This document shows, piece after piece, positions 1 to 6,546 of a DNA stretch of 8,209 nucleotides. A program made the position numbers and the translations under genes. The notes under the pieces are model-generated. The model worked only from the letters and a program-made list of their open reading frames with translations, did not search any database and was not told the origin of the DNA. This stretch comes from CAZPAN01 sp964428485 (GTDB lineage Bacteria > Actinomycetota > Coriobacteriia > Coriobacteriales > CADBOM01): the NCBI GenBank assembly GCA_964428485.1, contig CAYRYP010000062.1, forward strand, positions 1-8,209, read 5' to 3'. The number at the start of each line of letters is the position of its first letter. The first letter of the stretch is position 1.

Positions 1-2
1 CG

Positions 3-10
3 AAAGGTGA
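3..10 (+). promoter_or_regulatory. Ribosome binding site of ftsZ
   Basis: AAAGGTGA lies 4 bp before the ATG at 15 and fixes the ftsZ start. Confidence 0.7.
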
Positions 11-14
11 AGAT

Positions 15-1139
15 ATGCTTGAGCCATCCGCAACGGATCACCTCGCCGTCATCAAGGTCGTTGGAGTTGGAGGCGGCGGAACAAACGCAGTAAACAGGAT
101 GGTCGAGGCAGGAATCAAGGGTGTTGAGTTTATCGCCGTGAACACCGACCGTCAGGCGCTCCTCATGTCGGACGCCGACCAGACGGTACACATCGGCGAG
201 GAGTACACCCGTGGCCTCGGCGCCGGTGGCAACCCGGAGATCGGCGCCAGAGCCGCCGAGGAGTCGCGTAACGAGATCCGCGACGCCCTTGCCGGAGCCG
301 ACATGATCTTTGTCACAGCTGGCGAGGGAGGCGGGACCGGAACCGGCGCCGCACCTGTGGTCGCCGAGATCGCGCGCGACGAGATCGGGGCTCTTACGGT
401 AGCGGTCGTCACCAAGCCGTTCGGCTTCGAGGGACGCAAGCGCTCCCAGCATGCCATCGAGGGCATCGAGCTTCTCTCCGAGAAGGCCGATACCATGATA
501 GTCATCCCCAACGACAGGCTTCTCCAGATAATCGAGAAGAAGACTACGATGCTCGACGCCTTCCGCATCGCGGACGACGTTCTGAGGCAGGGCGTGCAGG
601 GCATCACCGACCTCATCACCATACCCGGACTCATCAACCTCGACTTTGCAGATGTCCGCACCGTCATGAAGGATGCCGGCTCCGCGATGATGGGCATCGG
701 CTTCGCCTCCGGTGAGAACAGGGCGGTCGACGCCGCATCGGAAGCTGTCGCCTCCAAGCTTCTTGAGTCCTCTGTTGCGGGTGCGAGGAGAATCCTTGTC
801 TCCGTCGCCGGTGCTAGCGATATGGGTCTCGTCGAGGTCTCCGATGCTGCTACCACCGTCACCGAGTCTGCTGATCCGGATGCCACTATCATTTTCGGCT
901 CCGTCATCGACGACTCGCTGAACGACCAGATCAGGGTCACGGTTATCGCGACCGGCTTCAACGATGCCCCAGCTCAGGGTTCGTTCGACTTCACCGAGGA
1001 TAATGCTTCCGGATCCGCTGCGTCGTCGAAATCGCAGTCCGCTGAGCAGCGCGACGTCTACGCCTCCGCCAAGGCCCAGGAGGAGGCCGACGTGTTCGAT
1101 GCGGACTACATCCCCGACTTCCTCAAGAGGGACTACTGA
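15..1139 (+). CDS. ftsZ: Cell division GTPase FtsZ
   Basis: Tubulin-like GTPase that polymerises at mid-cell into the Z ring and recruits the septal wall machinery. The 374-residue protein is full length for the family. Visible motifs are the N-terminal nucleotide-binding glycine run GVGGGGTNAVNRM (about 17-29), the tubulin signature GGGTGTG (105-111), and the catalytic T7 loop NLDFAD (208-213) with both aspartates. A variable Ser/Ala/Glu-rich linker follows (about 318-361), then the conserved C-terminal peptide IPDFLKR (366-372), which binds anchors such as SepF. The ATG start is supported by AAAGGTGA at 3-10. Only 14 bp upstream are visible, so the promoter and preceding dcw genes are not seen. 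It is the first visible gene of a + strand cluster; pgeF follows after 15 bp. No ftsA is visible, so the SepF encoded downstream is the likely anchor (inference). Confidence 0.98.
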   Translation: MLEPSATDHLAVIKVVGVGGGGTNAVNRMVEAGIKGVEFIAVNTDRQALLMSDADQTVHIGEEYTRGLGAGGNPEIGARAAEESRNEIRDALAGADMIFVTAGEGGGTGTGAAPVVAEIARDEIGALTVAVVTKPFGFEGRKRSQHAIEGIELLSEKADTMIVIPNDRLLQIIEKKTTMLDAFRIADDVLRQGVQGITDLITIPGLINLDFADVRTVMKDAGSAMMGIGFASGENRAVDAASEAVASKLLESSVAGARRILVSVAGASDMGLVEVSDAATTVTESADPDATIIFGSVIDDSLNDQIRVTVIATGFNDAPAQGSFDFTEDNASGSAASSKSQSAEQRDVYASAKAQEEADVFDADYIPDFLKRDY

Positions 1140-1154
1140 TAGAGGCGGTCTCAT

Positions 1155-2099
1155 TTGCAAAGCCATAGCGAGAAGAGCGCACTTCCGGCACCGTCCCTTG
1201 TGGAGATCGGTGCCGGAAGTGCTGCTGCATTCGAACCTGCTGCAGGAGTCGGGTATCTGAGCGACCCCGCCCTAGCTGAATCGCATGGTGTGCGCTTCGC
1301 ATTCACCATGAGGAGCGGGGGTACGAGCACAGGGGCGTACGAGTCTCTCAACCTCGGCTCAAACGTCGGTGACGATACCACGCATGTACAGGAGAATCGC
1401 CGTCGCGCGCTTTCGGCCCTTGGCATGGAGGACTTCGCTGGAAGGCTCGTGAATCCTGTGCAGGTCCACGGAGAGAGCGTGATGGCCTTCGTCGATGGCG
1501 ACAAGATGGCCTCGAGACTCGCTCAGGAGTGCTCTATCGCTGGGATTGAGGTGGACGCCCGCCCCACGCCCCCGATCTCGCCAATACTCGACTCAAGATG
1601 CGACGCTGTGGTGACCACCATGCCAGGTATACCCATCCTCTTGTGCTACGCGGATTGCATCCCTGTCGTAATAGTGGCCCCCGACGGCTCGTTTGCCGTG
1701 GTCCATTCCGGATGGCGCAGCGCTATCAGATCTATCGCCGGTAAGGCGGCTACTGTGCTCTCGATGGCAACCGATATCCCGACGAGGGAGTTCAACGCCT
1801 ACATTGGCCCGCATATTGGGGCCTGCTGCTACGAGGTGAGCGACGACCTCATCGACTCGTTCGTCTCCGAGTTTGGATCTGGCTGTGACGCTATGGGTGG
1901 CCATCTCGATCTAGAGCACGCTGTGAGGGCATCGCTTTCTAGATCGGGCGTCGAGGCTAACAGAATCGTCTCAGCCGACATCTGTGTGGCGGAGGATCTT
2001 GGCAGGTTCTACTCGCATCGGGCCGAGGGCGGCAAGACTGGAAGGTTCGGAGCGCTGGGCTGTCGCATCCCGGATTCGGCGTGCGAGTGTGCGGAATAG
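1155..2099 (+). CDS. pgeF: Peptidoglycan editing factor PgeF (YfiH/YlmD laccase-domain family)
   Basis: Member of the multicopper-oxidase-fold family. In E. coli it corrects misincorporation of serine for alanine in peptidoglycan precursors; other members act on purine nucleosides. The family metal-site residues are visible: QVHG with His105, ADCIP with Cys168, and HSGWR with His184. Also visible are the family stretches SLNLG (65-69) and YIGPHIGACCYEV (216-228). At 314 residues it is longer than the usual roughly 250. It has about 45 residues before the first conserved block and an enlarged loop (about 109-149) between the His and Cys motifs. The assigned start is TTG at 1155, preceded by GAGG at 1142-1145; no ATG precedes the conserved core, so the exact start is uncertain. 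It begins 15 bp after ftsZ, suggesting co-transcription. The choice between editing and nucleoside activity cannot be made from sequence. Confidence 0.93.
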   Translation: MQSHSEKSALPAPSLVEIGAGSAAAFEPAAGVGYLSDPALAESHGVRFAFTMRSGGTSTGAYESLNLGSNVGDDTTHVQENRRRALSALGMEDFAGRLVNPVQVHGESVMAFVDGDKMASRLAQECSIAGIEVDARPTPPISPILDSRCDAVVTTMPGIPILLCYADCIPVVIVAPDGSFAVVHSGWRSAIRSIAGKAATVLSMATDIPTREFNAYIGPHIGACCYEVSDDLIDSFVSEFGSGCDAMGGHLDLEHAVRASLSRSGVEANRIVSADICVAEDLGRFYSHRAEGGKTGRFGALGCRIPDSACECAE

Positions 2100-2103
2100 G
2101 AGG
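2098..2103 (+). promoter_or_regulatory. Ribosome binding site of yggS overlapping the pgeF stop
   Basis: AGGAGG, a full consensus Shine-Dalgarno, shares two bases with the TAG of pgeF (2097-2099) and lies 8 bp before the yggS ATG at 2112. This layout fits translational coupling of the two genes. Confidence 0.8.
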
Positions 2104-2111
2104 CGCATCTG

Positions 2112-2825
2112 ATGGCTGTTGACGGGCAGGTTCGCGAGAGGATCATCGGCAACATCGAGGCGACAAGGCGGCGCATAGCCGAGGTTATGGAGGCTAGTGG
2201 GAGGTCCGCGGATCCCTCTGACCCCGGCGTCTTGATGCTAGCGGTAAGCAAGACGGTCGGCATTGATGAGGTCGGCGTGGCCATCGAGTGTGGCGTGGAG
2301 GACTTCGGTGAGAACCGAGCCCAGGAACTCAAGGTCAAGTCGGAGGCATATCCCAACGCAAACTGGCACTTCATCGGACGCATACAGACCAACAAGATCA
2401 GGGATATCGTGGGTCGTGCGTGTCTGATCCACTCGGTCGCATCCATCAGGGTGCTCGATGGTATCGATGAGAGAGCCGCGCGCATGGGTATCATCCAGCG
2501 GGTTCTTCTGGAGGTCAACGTCTCCGGCGAGCAGAGCAAGGACGGGTTCACCCCAGAGGAGCTGCCCGGGGTGCTCGAGCATGCCTGTAATCTGGAGCAC
2601 GTTGAGGTGCGCGGACTTATGACCATGGCGCCGCAGGGAGACCCCATAGTGGCCCGCGACGTATTCCGTAGGTTGCGTGGAATTCGGGATGAGCTTAGAG
2701 TAGGCAGCGGGAAAACTGCTAATGTCTTCATGCAGGAGCTTTCCATGGGCATGACCCAGGACTTCGAGCAGGGTATAGCAGAGGGCGCTACGATCGTGAG
2801 ACTGGGACACTCGATTTTCACATGA
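2112..2825 (+). CDS. yggS: PLP homeostasis protein YggS/YlmE (PLPBP family)
   Basis: Cytosolic pyridoxal-5'-phosphate-binding protein with the alanine-racemase-like TIM-barrel fold. The family buffers and delivers PLP and affects amino acid pools; no enzymatic activity is established. Length is 237 residues, close to the normal 220-235. Visible are the PLP lysine in LAVSKT (Lys47), FGENR (65-69), WHFIGRIQTNK (85-95), the strand VLLEVNVSGE, RGLMTMAP, and the phosphate-binding C-terminal block LSMGM (210-214) followed by VRLG (229-232). A full AGGAGG precedes the ATG by 8 bp. It lies 12 bp after pgeF. Its position between ftsZ and sepF matches the ylmE slot of Gram-positive division clusters. 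A 12-bp palindrome overlaps its stop codon. Confidence 0.95.
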   Translation: MAVDGQVRERIIGNIEATRRRIAEVMEASGRSADPSDPGVLMLAVSKTVGIDEVGVAIECGVEDFGENRAQELKVKSEAYPNANWHFIGRIQTNKIRDIVGRACLIHSVASIRVLDGIDERAARMGIIQRVLLEVNVSGEQSKDGFTPEELPGVLEHACNLEHVEVRGLMTMAPQGDPIVARDVFRRLRGIRDELRVGSGKTANVFMQELSMGMTQDFEQGIAEGATIVRLGHSIFT

Positions 2826-2835
2826 GACATGTCTC
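2824..2835. repeat. Perfect 12-bp palindrome at the end of yggS
   Basis: GAGACATGTCTC is a perfect inverted repeat overlapping the last two bases of the yggS TGA. It has no loop and no following T-run, so it does not look like a terminator. It could be a dimeric protein site upstream of sepF or chance. The rest of the 72-bp gap (2826-2897) shows only a weak TACACT at 2863-2868 without a convincing -35 box, and GGAG shortly before the sepF ATG. Confidence 0.35.
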
Positions 2836-2897
2836 GCGTGATCGGCAAACGGAGCACCAAAATACACTGAAGGCGTCAACGATTCTGGAGAAAACCA

Positions 2898-3749
2898 ATG
2901 AGCATTCTCGACAATGTCAAGAACAAGATCGGCGATATCGCGGACCGTCGCGGTTTCAAAAACAAGTGGGATAACCGCTACGACGATGGTTACGATGACT
3001 ACGATGACGGATACGATGACGATTATTACGACGACGACTACGATGACTACGATGATCAACAGGATCGTGACACTGTTTCCTCCAGAGTGACCCCACGCGG
3101 CGCGGCTAACGTCGCCTCGTGGCCTGGGGAGCTCTCCGGTGGGAGCAGGCGCGAGAGCCGTCTGAGCGAGACCACTCCGCTGGTCACGAACGCCGACGTG
3201 AGGGCGAGGGCCTACGAGAGGCCCGGCCATTCCGAACACCAGCAGGTCTCTGGTAGGCCAAATTACGAGTCGTCGCTGCAGAGCTACGACATCAAGCCCC
3301 GCGAGACTCTCGGCCGCGGATCCAACCACTCCGAGGAGTCGCTGCAGGCCGCGCGTGAGGAGCTCGCCTCGCTACAGCAGGGAATCCCAGTGCCTCTGAA
3401 CAGCTACGCCGGGCAGCGCTCTACCGGCGAAGATGGCACTATCGTGACCGGGGTCAAGTCGACTTACCCCTCGTCGGTCAGCAGAAGGATCGCCACGATC
3501 ATACCCACCTCCTACGCAGATGCCGCGAAGGTCTCGGAGGCGTTTCGCAATGGGACCTCCGCTGTGGTGTCGCTCACCGCGGTCTCACCGGATCTCGCGC
3601 GCAGGATCCTCGACTTCTGCTTCGGTGTGGTTAGTGTCAGTGGCGGCTCTGTAGACAAGATCGGCTCTAAGGCCTTCTTCCTCTCCCACGGTGGGGCCTC
3701 CATCACCGACACGGAGATCCAGCAGTTGAAGGATATGGGGGTGCTGTAG
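2898..3749 (+). CDS. sepF: Cell division protein SepF with long acidic Asp/Tyr-rich linker
   Basis: SepF polymerises on the membrane, binds the FtsZ C-terminal peptide and tethers the Z ring; in actinobacteria it serves in place of FtsA. The 283-residue protein has three parts. Residues 1-24 can form an amphipathic helix, with Ile3, Leu4, Val7, Ile11 and Ile14 on one face, as expected for the membrane anchor. A long low-complexity linker includes a 26-residue tract of only Asp, Tyr and Gly (28-53). The SepF domain is C-terminal (198-283), with the strand TSAVVSL, the helix ARRILDF, GVVSVSGGSVDKIGSKAFFLS and a Gly-rich end. B. subtilis SepF is about 150 residues, so most of the extra length is linker. 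GGAG precedes the ATG. Its stop codon directly abuts the proC start. ftsZ lies three genes upstream, supporting partnership. Confidence 0.93.
   Translation: MSILDNVKNKIGDIADRRGFKNKWDNRYDDGYDDYDDGYDDDYYDDDYDDYDDQQDRDTVSSRVTPRGAANVASWPGELSGGSRRESRLSETTPLVTNADVRARAYERPGHSEHQQVSGRPNYESSLQSYDIKPRETLGRGSNHSEESLQAAREELASLQQGIPVPLNSYAGQRSTGEDGTIVTGVKSTYPSSVSRRIATIIPTSYADAAKVSEAFRNGTSAVVSLTAVSPDLARRILDFCFGVVSVSGGSVDKIGSKAFFLSHGGASITDTEIQQLKDMGVL
2979..3056 (+). repeat. Low-complexity Asp/Tyr codon tract within sepF
   Basis: Twenty-six consecutive codons encode 16 Asp, 8 Tyr and 2 Gly, as irregular YDD, YDDG and YDDD units. The DNA is a degenerate tandem array of TAC-GAT-GAC-like units with mixed synonymous codons. 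This argues for selection on the peptide composition rather than a recent slippage expansion. Confidence 0.85.
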
Positions 3750-4580
3750 ATGGCTGCCAGCAACGGTCTCTCGAACAAGTTTGGAAATCTACTTATAATT
3801 GGCGGCGGCCGGATGGGGGAGGCGATTCTTGCTGGCCTCCTCGGCAACGGCGGGTTTCCCCCAGAGCAGGTGATGGTCGCCGATCCTAGCCCCAAGAAGC
3901 AGTTGCTCGAGGATAGATATGGGGTGCGCTGCGTTGCGGATGCCTCCGAGGCTCCCAATCCAGACACAGCCATAATCGCCGTCAAGCCACAGGTTCTTCA
4001 CGACGTGCTGACCCCCCTTGTTGCCGGGGGCACCTTCTCGCCCAAACGGGTCATCTCCATTGCGGCGGGCATTTCCACCGATACCATATCTGACTACTTT
4101 CCCGATGCGTACGTCGTAAGAGCGATGCCTAACACGCCGCTCATGGTTGGTAGGGGCATGGTCGGTCTCTCCGTTAGCAGGTCCACTCCAGAAGAAGAGG
4201 GTAGTCTCGCTCGCGATCTCTTTTCTTGCATGGGCGACGCCATCGTGGTTGATGAGGAGTTGCAAGACGGCGTCGTGGCGCTCAGCGGCAGCGGACCGGC
4301 GTATTTCGCGCTGTTTGTGCGCGAGCTCGCCAGGGCTGGTGAGGAGCTGGGGATCCCGGCAGATCTCGCGCTTCGTCTCTCACTGCAGACGATGGCTGGC
4401 ACCGCTGAGCTACTGGAACGCACCAGGCAGACCCCGGACGAGCTCATCGATGCGGTCAGTAGTCCGGGCGGCACCACCATAGCCGCTCTCGACGCGATGG
4501 ACGCAGCGGGTGTAGGGGATGCGATACGCGCCGGAGCAATGGCCTGCGCCAAGCGTTCCAGAGAGCTTGCGTCGAGGTAG
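3750..4580 (+). CDS. proC: Pyrroline-5-carboxylate reductase
   Basis: Cytosolic enzyme that reduces 1-pyrroline-5-carboxylate to L-proline with NAD(P)H, the last step of proline synthesis. Length is 276 residues, normal for ProC. Visible are the Rossmann motif GGGRMG (18-23) after a hydrophobic strand, AVKPQ (77-81), MPNTP (126-130), the substrate-site block SGSGPAYF (179-186), and the C-terminal P5CR signature SSPGGTTIAALDAM (237-250). The ATG at 3750 follows the sepF TAG with no gap, so translation is probably coupled; a G-rich stretch just upstream can act as a weak ribosome site. proC is a metabolic gene inside a division cluster, a placement seen in several Gram-positive lineages. It ends in tandem in-frame stops (TAG TAA), with yggT beginning on the next codon. 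Confidence 0.96.
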   Translation: MAASNGLSNKFGNLLIIGGGRMGEAILAGLLGNGGFPPEQVMVADPSPKKQLLEDRYGVRCVADASEAPNPDTAIIAVKPQVLHDVLTPLVAGGTFSPKRVISIAAGISTDTISDYFPDAYVVRAMPNTPLMVGRGMVGLSVSRSTPEEEGSLARDLFSCMGDAIVVDEELQDGVVALSGSGPAYFALFVRELARAGEELGIPADLALRLSLQTMAGTAELLERTRQTPDELIDAVSSPGGTTIAALDAMDAAGVGDAIRAGAMACAKRSRELASR

Positions 4581-4583
4581 TAA

Positions 4584-4835
4584 ATGATATCTCTTGCCAT
4601 ATCCACTGCGTCTAATCTCTACATTGCCGTCATTTTCATCTATGTTTTGATGTCATGGTTTCCGCACGACCGCGGGTTGGCAGGGAGCATATACGAAGCG
4701 CTTGGATCGATCTGCGAGCCCTATCTCGGGTTTTTTCGCAGACTCATCCCACCTGCGGGCGGAATAGACTTCAGCCCGATAGTGGCGATCATTGTATTAA
4801 AATTAATCGCTAGGTTGATTATCTGGATACTGTAG
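4584..4835 (+). CDS. yggT: YggT family small membrane protein
   Basis: Small integral membrane protein of 83 residues. It has two hydrophobic segments, about 4-25 and 64-83, separated by the family loop with CEPYLGFFRRLIPP (44-57) and a DFSP motif (62-65) just before the second segment. YggT proteins are conserved next to sepF and divIVA in Gram-positives and cyanobacteria, where a role in division or nucleoid/plastid positioning has been proposed; the molecular function is unknown. Many relatives have a similar single repeat of about 80-100 residues. GAGGT at 4574-4578 lies about 5 bp before the ATG and overlaps the proC stop. The gene is in the same reading frame as proC, separated only by TAG TAA. 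Confidence 0.88.
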   Translation: MISLAISTASNLYIAVIFIYVLMSWFPHDRGLAGSIYEALGSICEPYLGFFRRLIPPAGGIDFSPIVAIIVLKLIARLIIWIL

Positions 4836-4861
4836 CCCATTGGGCGAAACGGCATTCAACC

Positions 4862-4898
4862 GATGCGCATCTCACGGTGCCTGGAAAAGCCGGGCCCG
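4862..4898. repeat. Two short perfect palindromes upstream of divIVA
   Basis: In the 90-bp gap between yggT and divIVA, GATGCGCATC (4862-4871) and CGGGCCCG (4891-4898) are perfect palindromes. Neither has a T-run, and no convincing -10/-35 pair is visible in the gap. They could be protein sites or chance in GC-rich DNA. A clear Shine-Dalgarno (GGAAGG, 4914-4919) follows before the divIVA ATG. Confidence 0.3.
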
Positions 4899-4925
4899 CT
4901 GAACAACCAGATGGAAGGATAAGAC

Positions 4926-5681
4926 ATGAGCATTACCAGCACGGACATCCACGAGCAGGGGTTCGGCACTTCCCGCAATGGCTATGACATGCAGGAGGTA
5001 GACGATTTCCTGGAGTTCGTCGCCAATGAGATCGATCATCTCCACGCCGATTATCAGAACCGCATCGCTGAGCTTGAGAACTCCACGATGATAGCCACTG
5101 CCTCTCCCGCTCAGGATGCCGAGATCGAGAGCCTGCGCTTGCAGGTGGCAAGCCTACAGTCCAAGCTCTCCGAGCAGCGTGCCGACGAGTCCGTGATCTC
5201 TGACGCCTTCATCTCCGCACAGAAGAGCGCCAACAAGATCAAGGAGCAGGCATCCGACGAGGCTGCGCGCATACGCCGCGAGGCTGAGGGGCGTGCCCGC
5301 GAGATGATCACCGAGACCCAGGCCGAGAAGCAGCGCATCCTCGACGAGATCGACCGTCTCGAGCAGTCTAGGCAAGCGTTTGTTAACGACTTCATCTCGC
5401 TCCTCAAGCATTTCGAGACCGATGCCAACCGCACCTTCGAGAGCAAGGGCCTTCAGGCCGACAACAGTGAGTCGCATGTGATTGCATTCAAGGACTCTTC
5501 GGCCGATAGGTCCTTTGGCAACGCGCCCAGCGCATCCGATGACTCCTACCGAAACGACGATCCGATTCCCGTCTCGAACTACAGCCCCGAGTCGATGCCC
5601 GAGCCCAAGGCCGCTTCGATCGACAGCGAGACTTTCGAGTACGGTGAGACCGGCGGCATCGACGTCGACGAGCTCGACTAG
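4926..5681 (+). CDS. divIVA: DivIVA domain cell division/polar scaffold protein
   Basis: Coiled-coil protein that senses negative membrane curvature at poles and septa. In actinobacteria (Wag31/DivIVA) it organises polar wall growth. The N-terminal lipid-binding domain is recognisable: DI (7-8), then FGTSRNGYD (13-21) containing the hydrophobic/basic membrane tip, and EVDDFL (24-29). Coiled-coil segments cover about 30-52 and 64-170 and are rich in Glu, Arg, Ala and Gln. A disordered, acidic, Ser/Pro-rich tail (175-251) ends in IDVDELD. Length is 251 residues, longer than B. subtilis DivIVA (164) and near actinobacterial versions. The start is supported by GGAAGG 6 bp before the ATG. The 90-bp gap upstream would allow a separate promoter, but none is clear. 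yggU follows after 36 bp. Confidence 0.94.
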   Translation: MSITSTDIHEQGFGTSRNGYDMQEVDDFLEFVANEIDHLHADYQNRIAELENSTMIATASPAQDAEIESLRLQVASLQSKLSEQRADESVISDAFISAQKSANKIKEQASDEAARIRREAEGRAREMITETQAEKQRILDEIDRLEQSRQAFVNDFISLLKHFETDANRTFESKGLQADNSESHVIAFKDSSADRSFGNAPSASDDSYRNDDPIPVSNYSPESMPEPKAASIDSETFEYGETGGIDVDELD

Positions 5682-5717
5682 AGGGTTCAGCCGGAACACA
5701 GCTTTGGGAGGCGTGCC

Positions 5718-5993
5718 ATGGCGGTTGTGCTAGCGGTCAAGGCGACTCCCAGGGCCTCTTCCAACAAGATAGACGGATGGACGGACAGCTCTCGCACGGA
5801 GCTGTCCGTTCGCGTTTGCGCGGCACCCGCGGACGGCAAGGCGAACAAGACCATATGCGAGCTGGTGGCGGCTTCTCTTGGCATCGCCAAGTCGAGGGTG
5901 AGCGTGAAGAGGGGGAGGACGTCCAGGCACAAGCAGCTCTCGATCGATGTCTCGCAAGAGGACTTCGATCTCTGGGCCAACTCCATAGGGTAG
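5718..5993 (+). CDS. yggU: DUF167 (YggU) family protein
   Basis: Small conserved protein of unknown function, 91 residues, full length for the family. The signature APADGKAN (36-43) is present, as are the preceding strand LSVRV and the following VSVKRGRTSRHKQLSI block (61-76), the usual basic strand-turn-strand end of DUF167. GGAGG at 5707-5711, 6 bp before the ATG, strongly supports the start. It is the last gene of the + strand cluster and converges on rnpB; its stop is followed within a few bases by a hairpin. In many bacteria yggU neighbours yggT, which fits this location. Nothing in the sequence reveals a biochemical role. Confidence 0.92.
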   Translation: MAVVLAVKATPRASSNKIDGWTDSSRTELSVRVCAAPADGKANKTICELVAASLGIAKSRVSVKRGRTSRHKQLSIDVSQEDFDLWANSIG

Positions 5994-5999
5994 CTATGC

Positions 6000-6027
6000 G
6001 AGAACCCCGTCGAGTGGCAGGGTTCTC
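6000..6027. terminator. Possible bidirectional hairpin between convergent yggU and rnpB
   Basis: GAGAACCC (6000-6007) and GGGTTCTC (6020-6027) form a perfect 8-bp stem with a 12-base loop, immediately after the yggU stop and about 25 bp beyond the rnpB 3' end. No T-run follows on either strand, so intrinsic termination would be weak. The location between convergent genes is the main support. Confidence 0.4.
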
Positions 6028-6049
6028 TCGAAGAGTCTCTTGGTGGGAT

Positions 6050-6411
6050 GGAGCGGAGCGGGCCTGTAAGCCGGGTTCTGTCGAGTACGGCCATTTATCT
6101 GGTCTGCATGTCGCCATGCAGCTCTAGCGGGCAACCCGGACGCGGACCGGGCAGGCCCATGGCGTCCCTATTCGCCCTTGCTTCGGATGGGGTTTACCAA
6201 GCCGGTCCGTTACCGGACCGCTGGTGCGCTCTTACCACACCTTTTCAGCTTTTCTCCCGGGAGGTGAACCCTCGCCGGGGGAGTTTCCTTTTCTGTGGCA
6301 CTTTCCGTCGGGTCACCCCGCCCAGCCGTTAGCTGGCATCCTGCCCTGCGAAGCCCGGACTTTCCTCACCGCGCACCCAGGGCGCGGCGCGACCGTACAG
6401 CCCGCTCCGCC
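6050..6411 (-). ncRNA. rnpB: RNase P RNA (type A)
   Basis: Catalytic RNA of ribonuclease P, which trims the 5' leader of tRNA precursors. Read on the - strand it shows the conserved bacterial core: GAGGAAAGTCCGGGCT (6367-6352), the GTAAGAGCGCACC block (near 6236-6224), GGTAAACCCC (6198-6189), whose GGT pairs with the tRNA 3' CCA, AGATAAATGG (near 6101-6092), and ACAGAACCCGGCTTAC (6081-6066). The ends form an 11-bp P1 helix between 6400-6410 and 6053-6063, extended by a few more pairs, which fixes the extent to about 360 nt. A GTAA-capped hairpin (6204-6219) and the P15-like loop support the ancestral type A form. The 3' end is approximate. Its promoter lies immediately upstream, and it is convergent with yggU. 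Short open frames across it on the + strand are not genes. Confidence 0.96.
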
Positions 6412-6417
6412 TAGGGG

Positions 6418-6426
6418 ATTCTAGCA
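6418..6426 (-). promoter_or_regulatory. Extended -10 promoter of rnpB
   Basis: On the - strand TGCTAGAAT is a TGn extended -10 with hexamer TAGAAT. It ends 7 bases before the expected RNase P RNA 5' end at about 6411, so spacing to the start is ideal. The -35 region 17 bp further upstream (GAGTTC) is poor, which is usual for extended -10 promoters. Confidence 0.65.
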
Positions 6427-6546
6427 CAGAGGGTTCCCTGAACTCGCGGTGTTACAGGACTGGGGTGCGTTTAGCGCGCGTTGAAGGGGAGAGGGGAGGG
6501 TTGCACCCGCTGCACGAGATGTACTCGTCTCGGCGTGCCGCAGGGC
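6427..6546. other. Intergenic region between the fused dehydratase gene and rnpB
   Basis: No gene is supported here. On the - strand, after the stop of the upstream gene, there is a small hairpin (ACGAG/CTCGT, 6514-6528) with no T-run. A C-rich, G-poor stretch (about 6483-6500) and the rnpB promoter region follow. Termination of the upstream gene is therefore not explained by an obvious intrinsic terminator. Confidence 0.5.

Noticed and set aside
152..961. 269-codon - strand open frame inside ftsZ
   Set aside because: Shadow frame of a GC-rich gene. The + strand frame encodes a complete FtsZ with all motifs.
2979..3056. Tandem repeat considered as a CRISPR-like or mobile repeat
   Set aside because: The units are in frame, irregular and have no spacers; they encode a peptide tract in SepF.
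2238..3329. Long - strand open frame with a striking run of Ile and Val resembling a membrane segment
   Set aside because: The hydrophobic run is the antisense of the Asp/Tyr codons of sepF (GAT/GAC and TAC read backwards give Ile, Val and similar residues). The frame crosses yggS and sepF, both of which are clearly real genes.
6048..6424. Short + strand open frames over the RNase P RNA
   Set aside because: The region folds as and carries the conserved core of rnpB on the - strand; these frames are antisense to a structural RNA.
6483..6500. G-rich + strand run considered as a G-quadruplex
   Set aside because: Only three adequate G-runs are close together; a fourth is too far away for a confident call.
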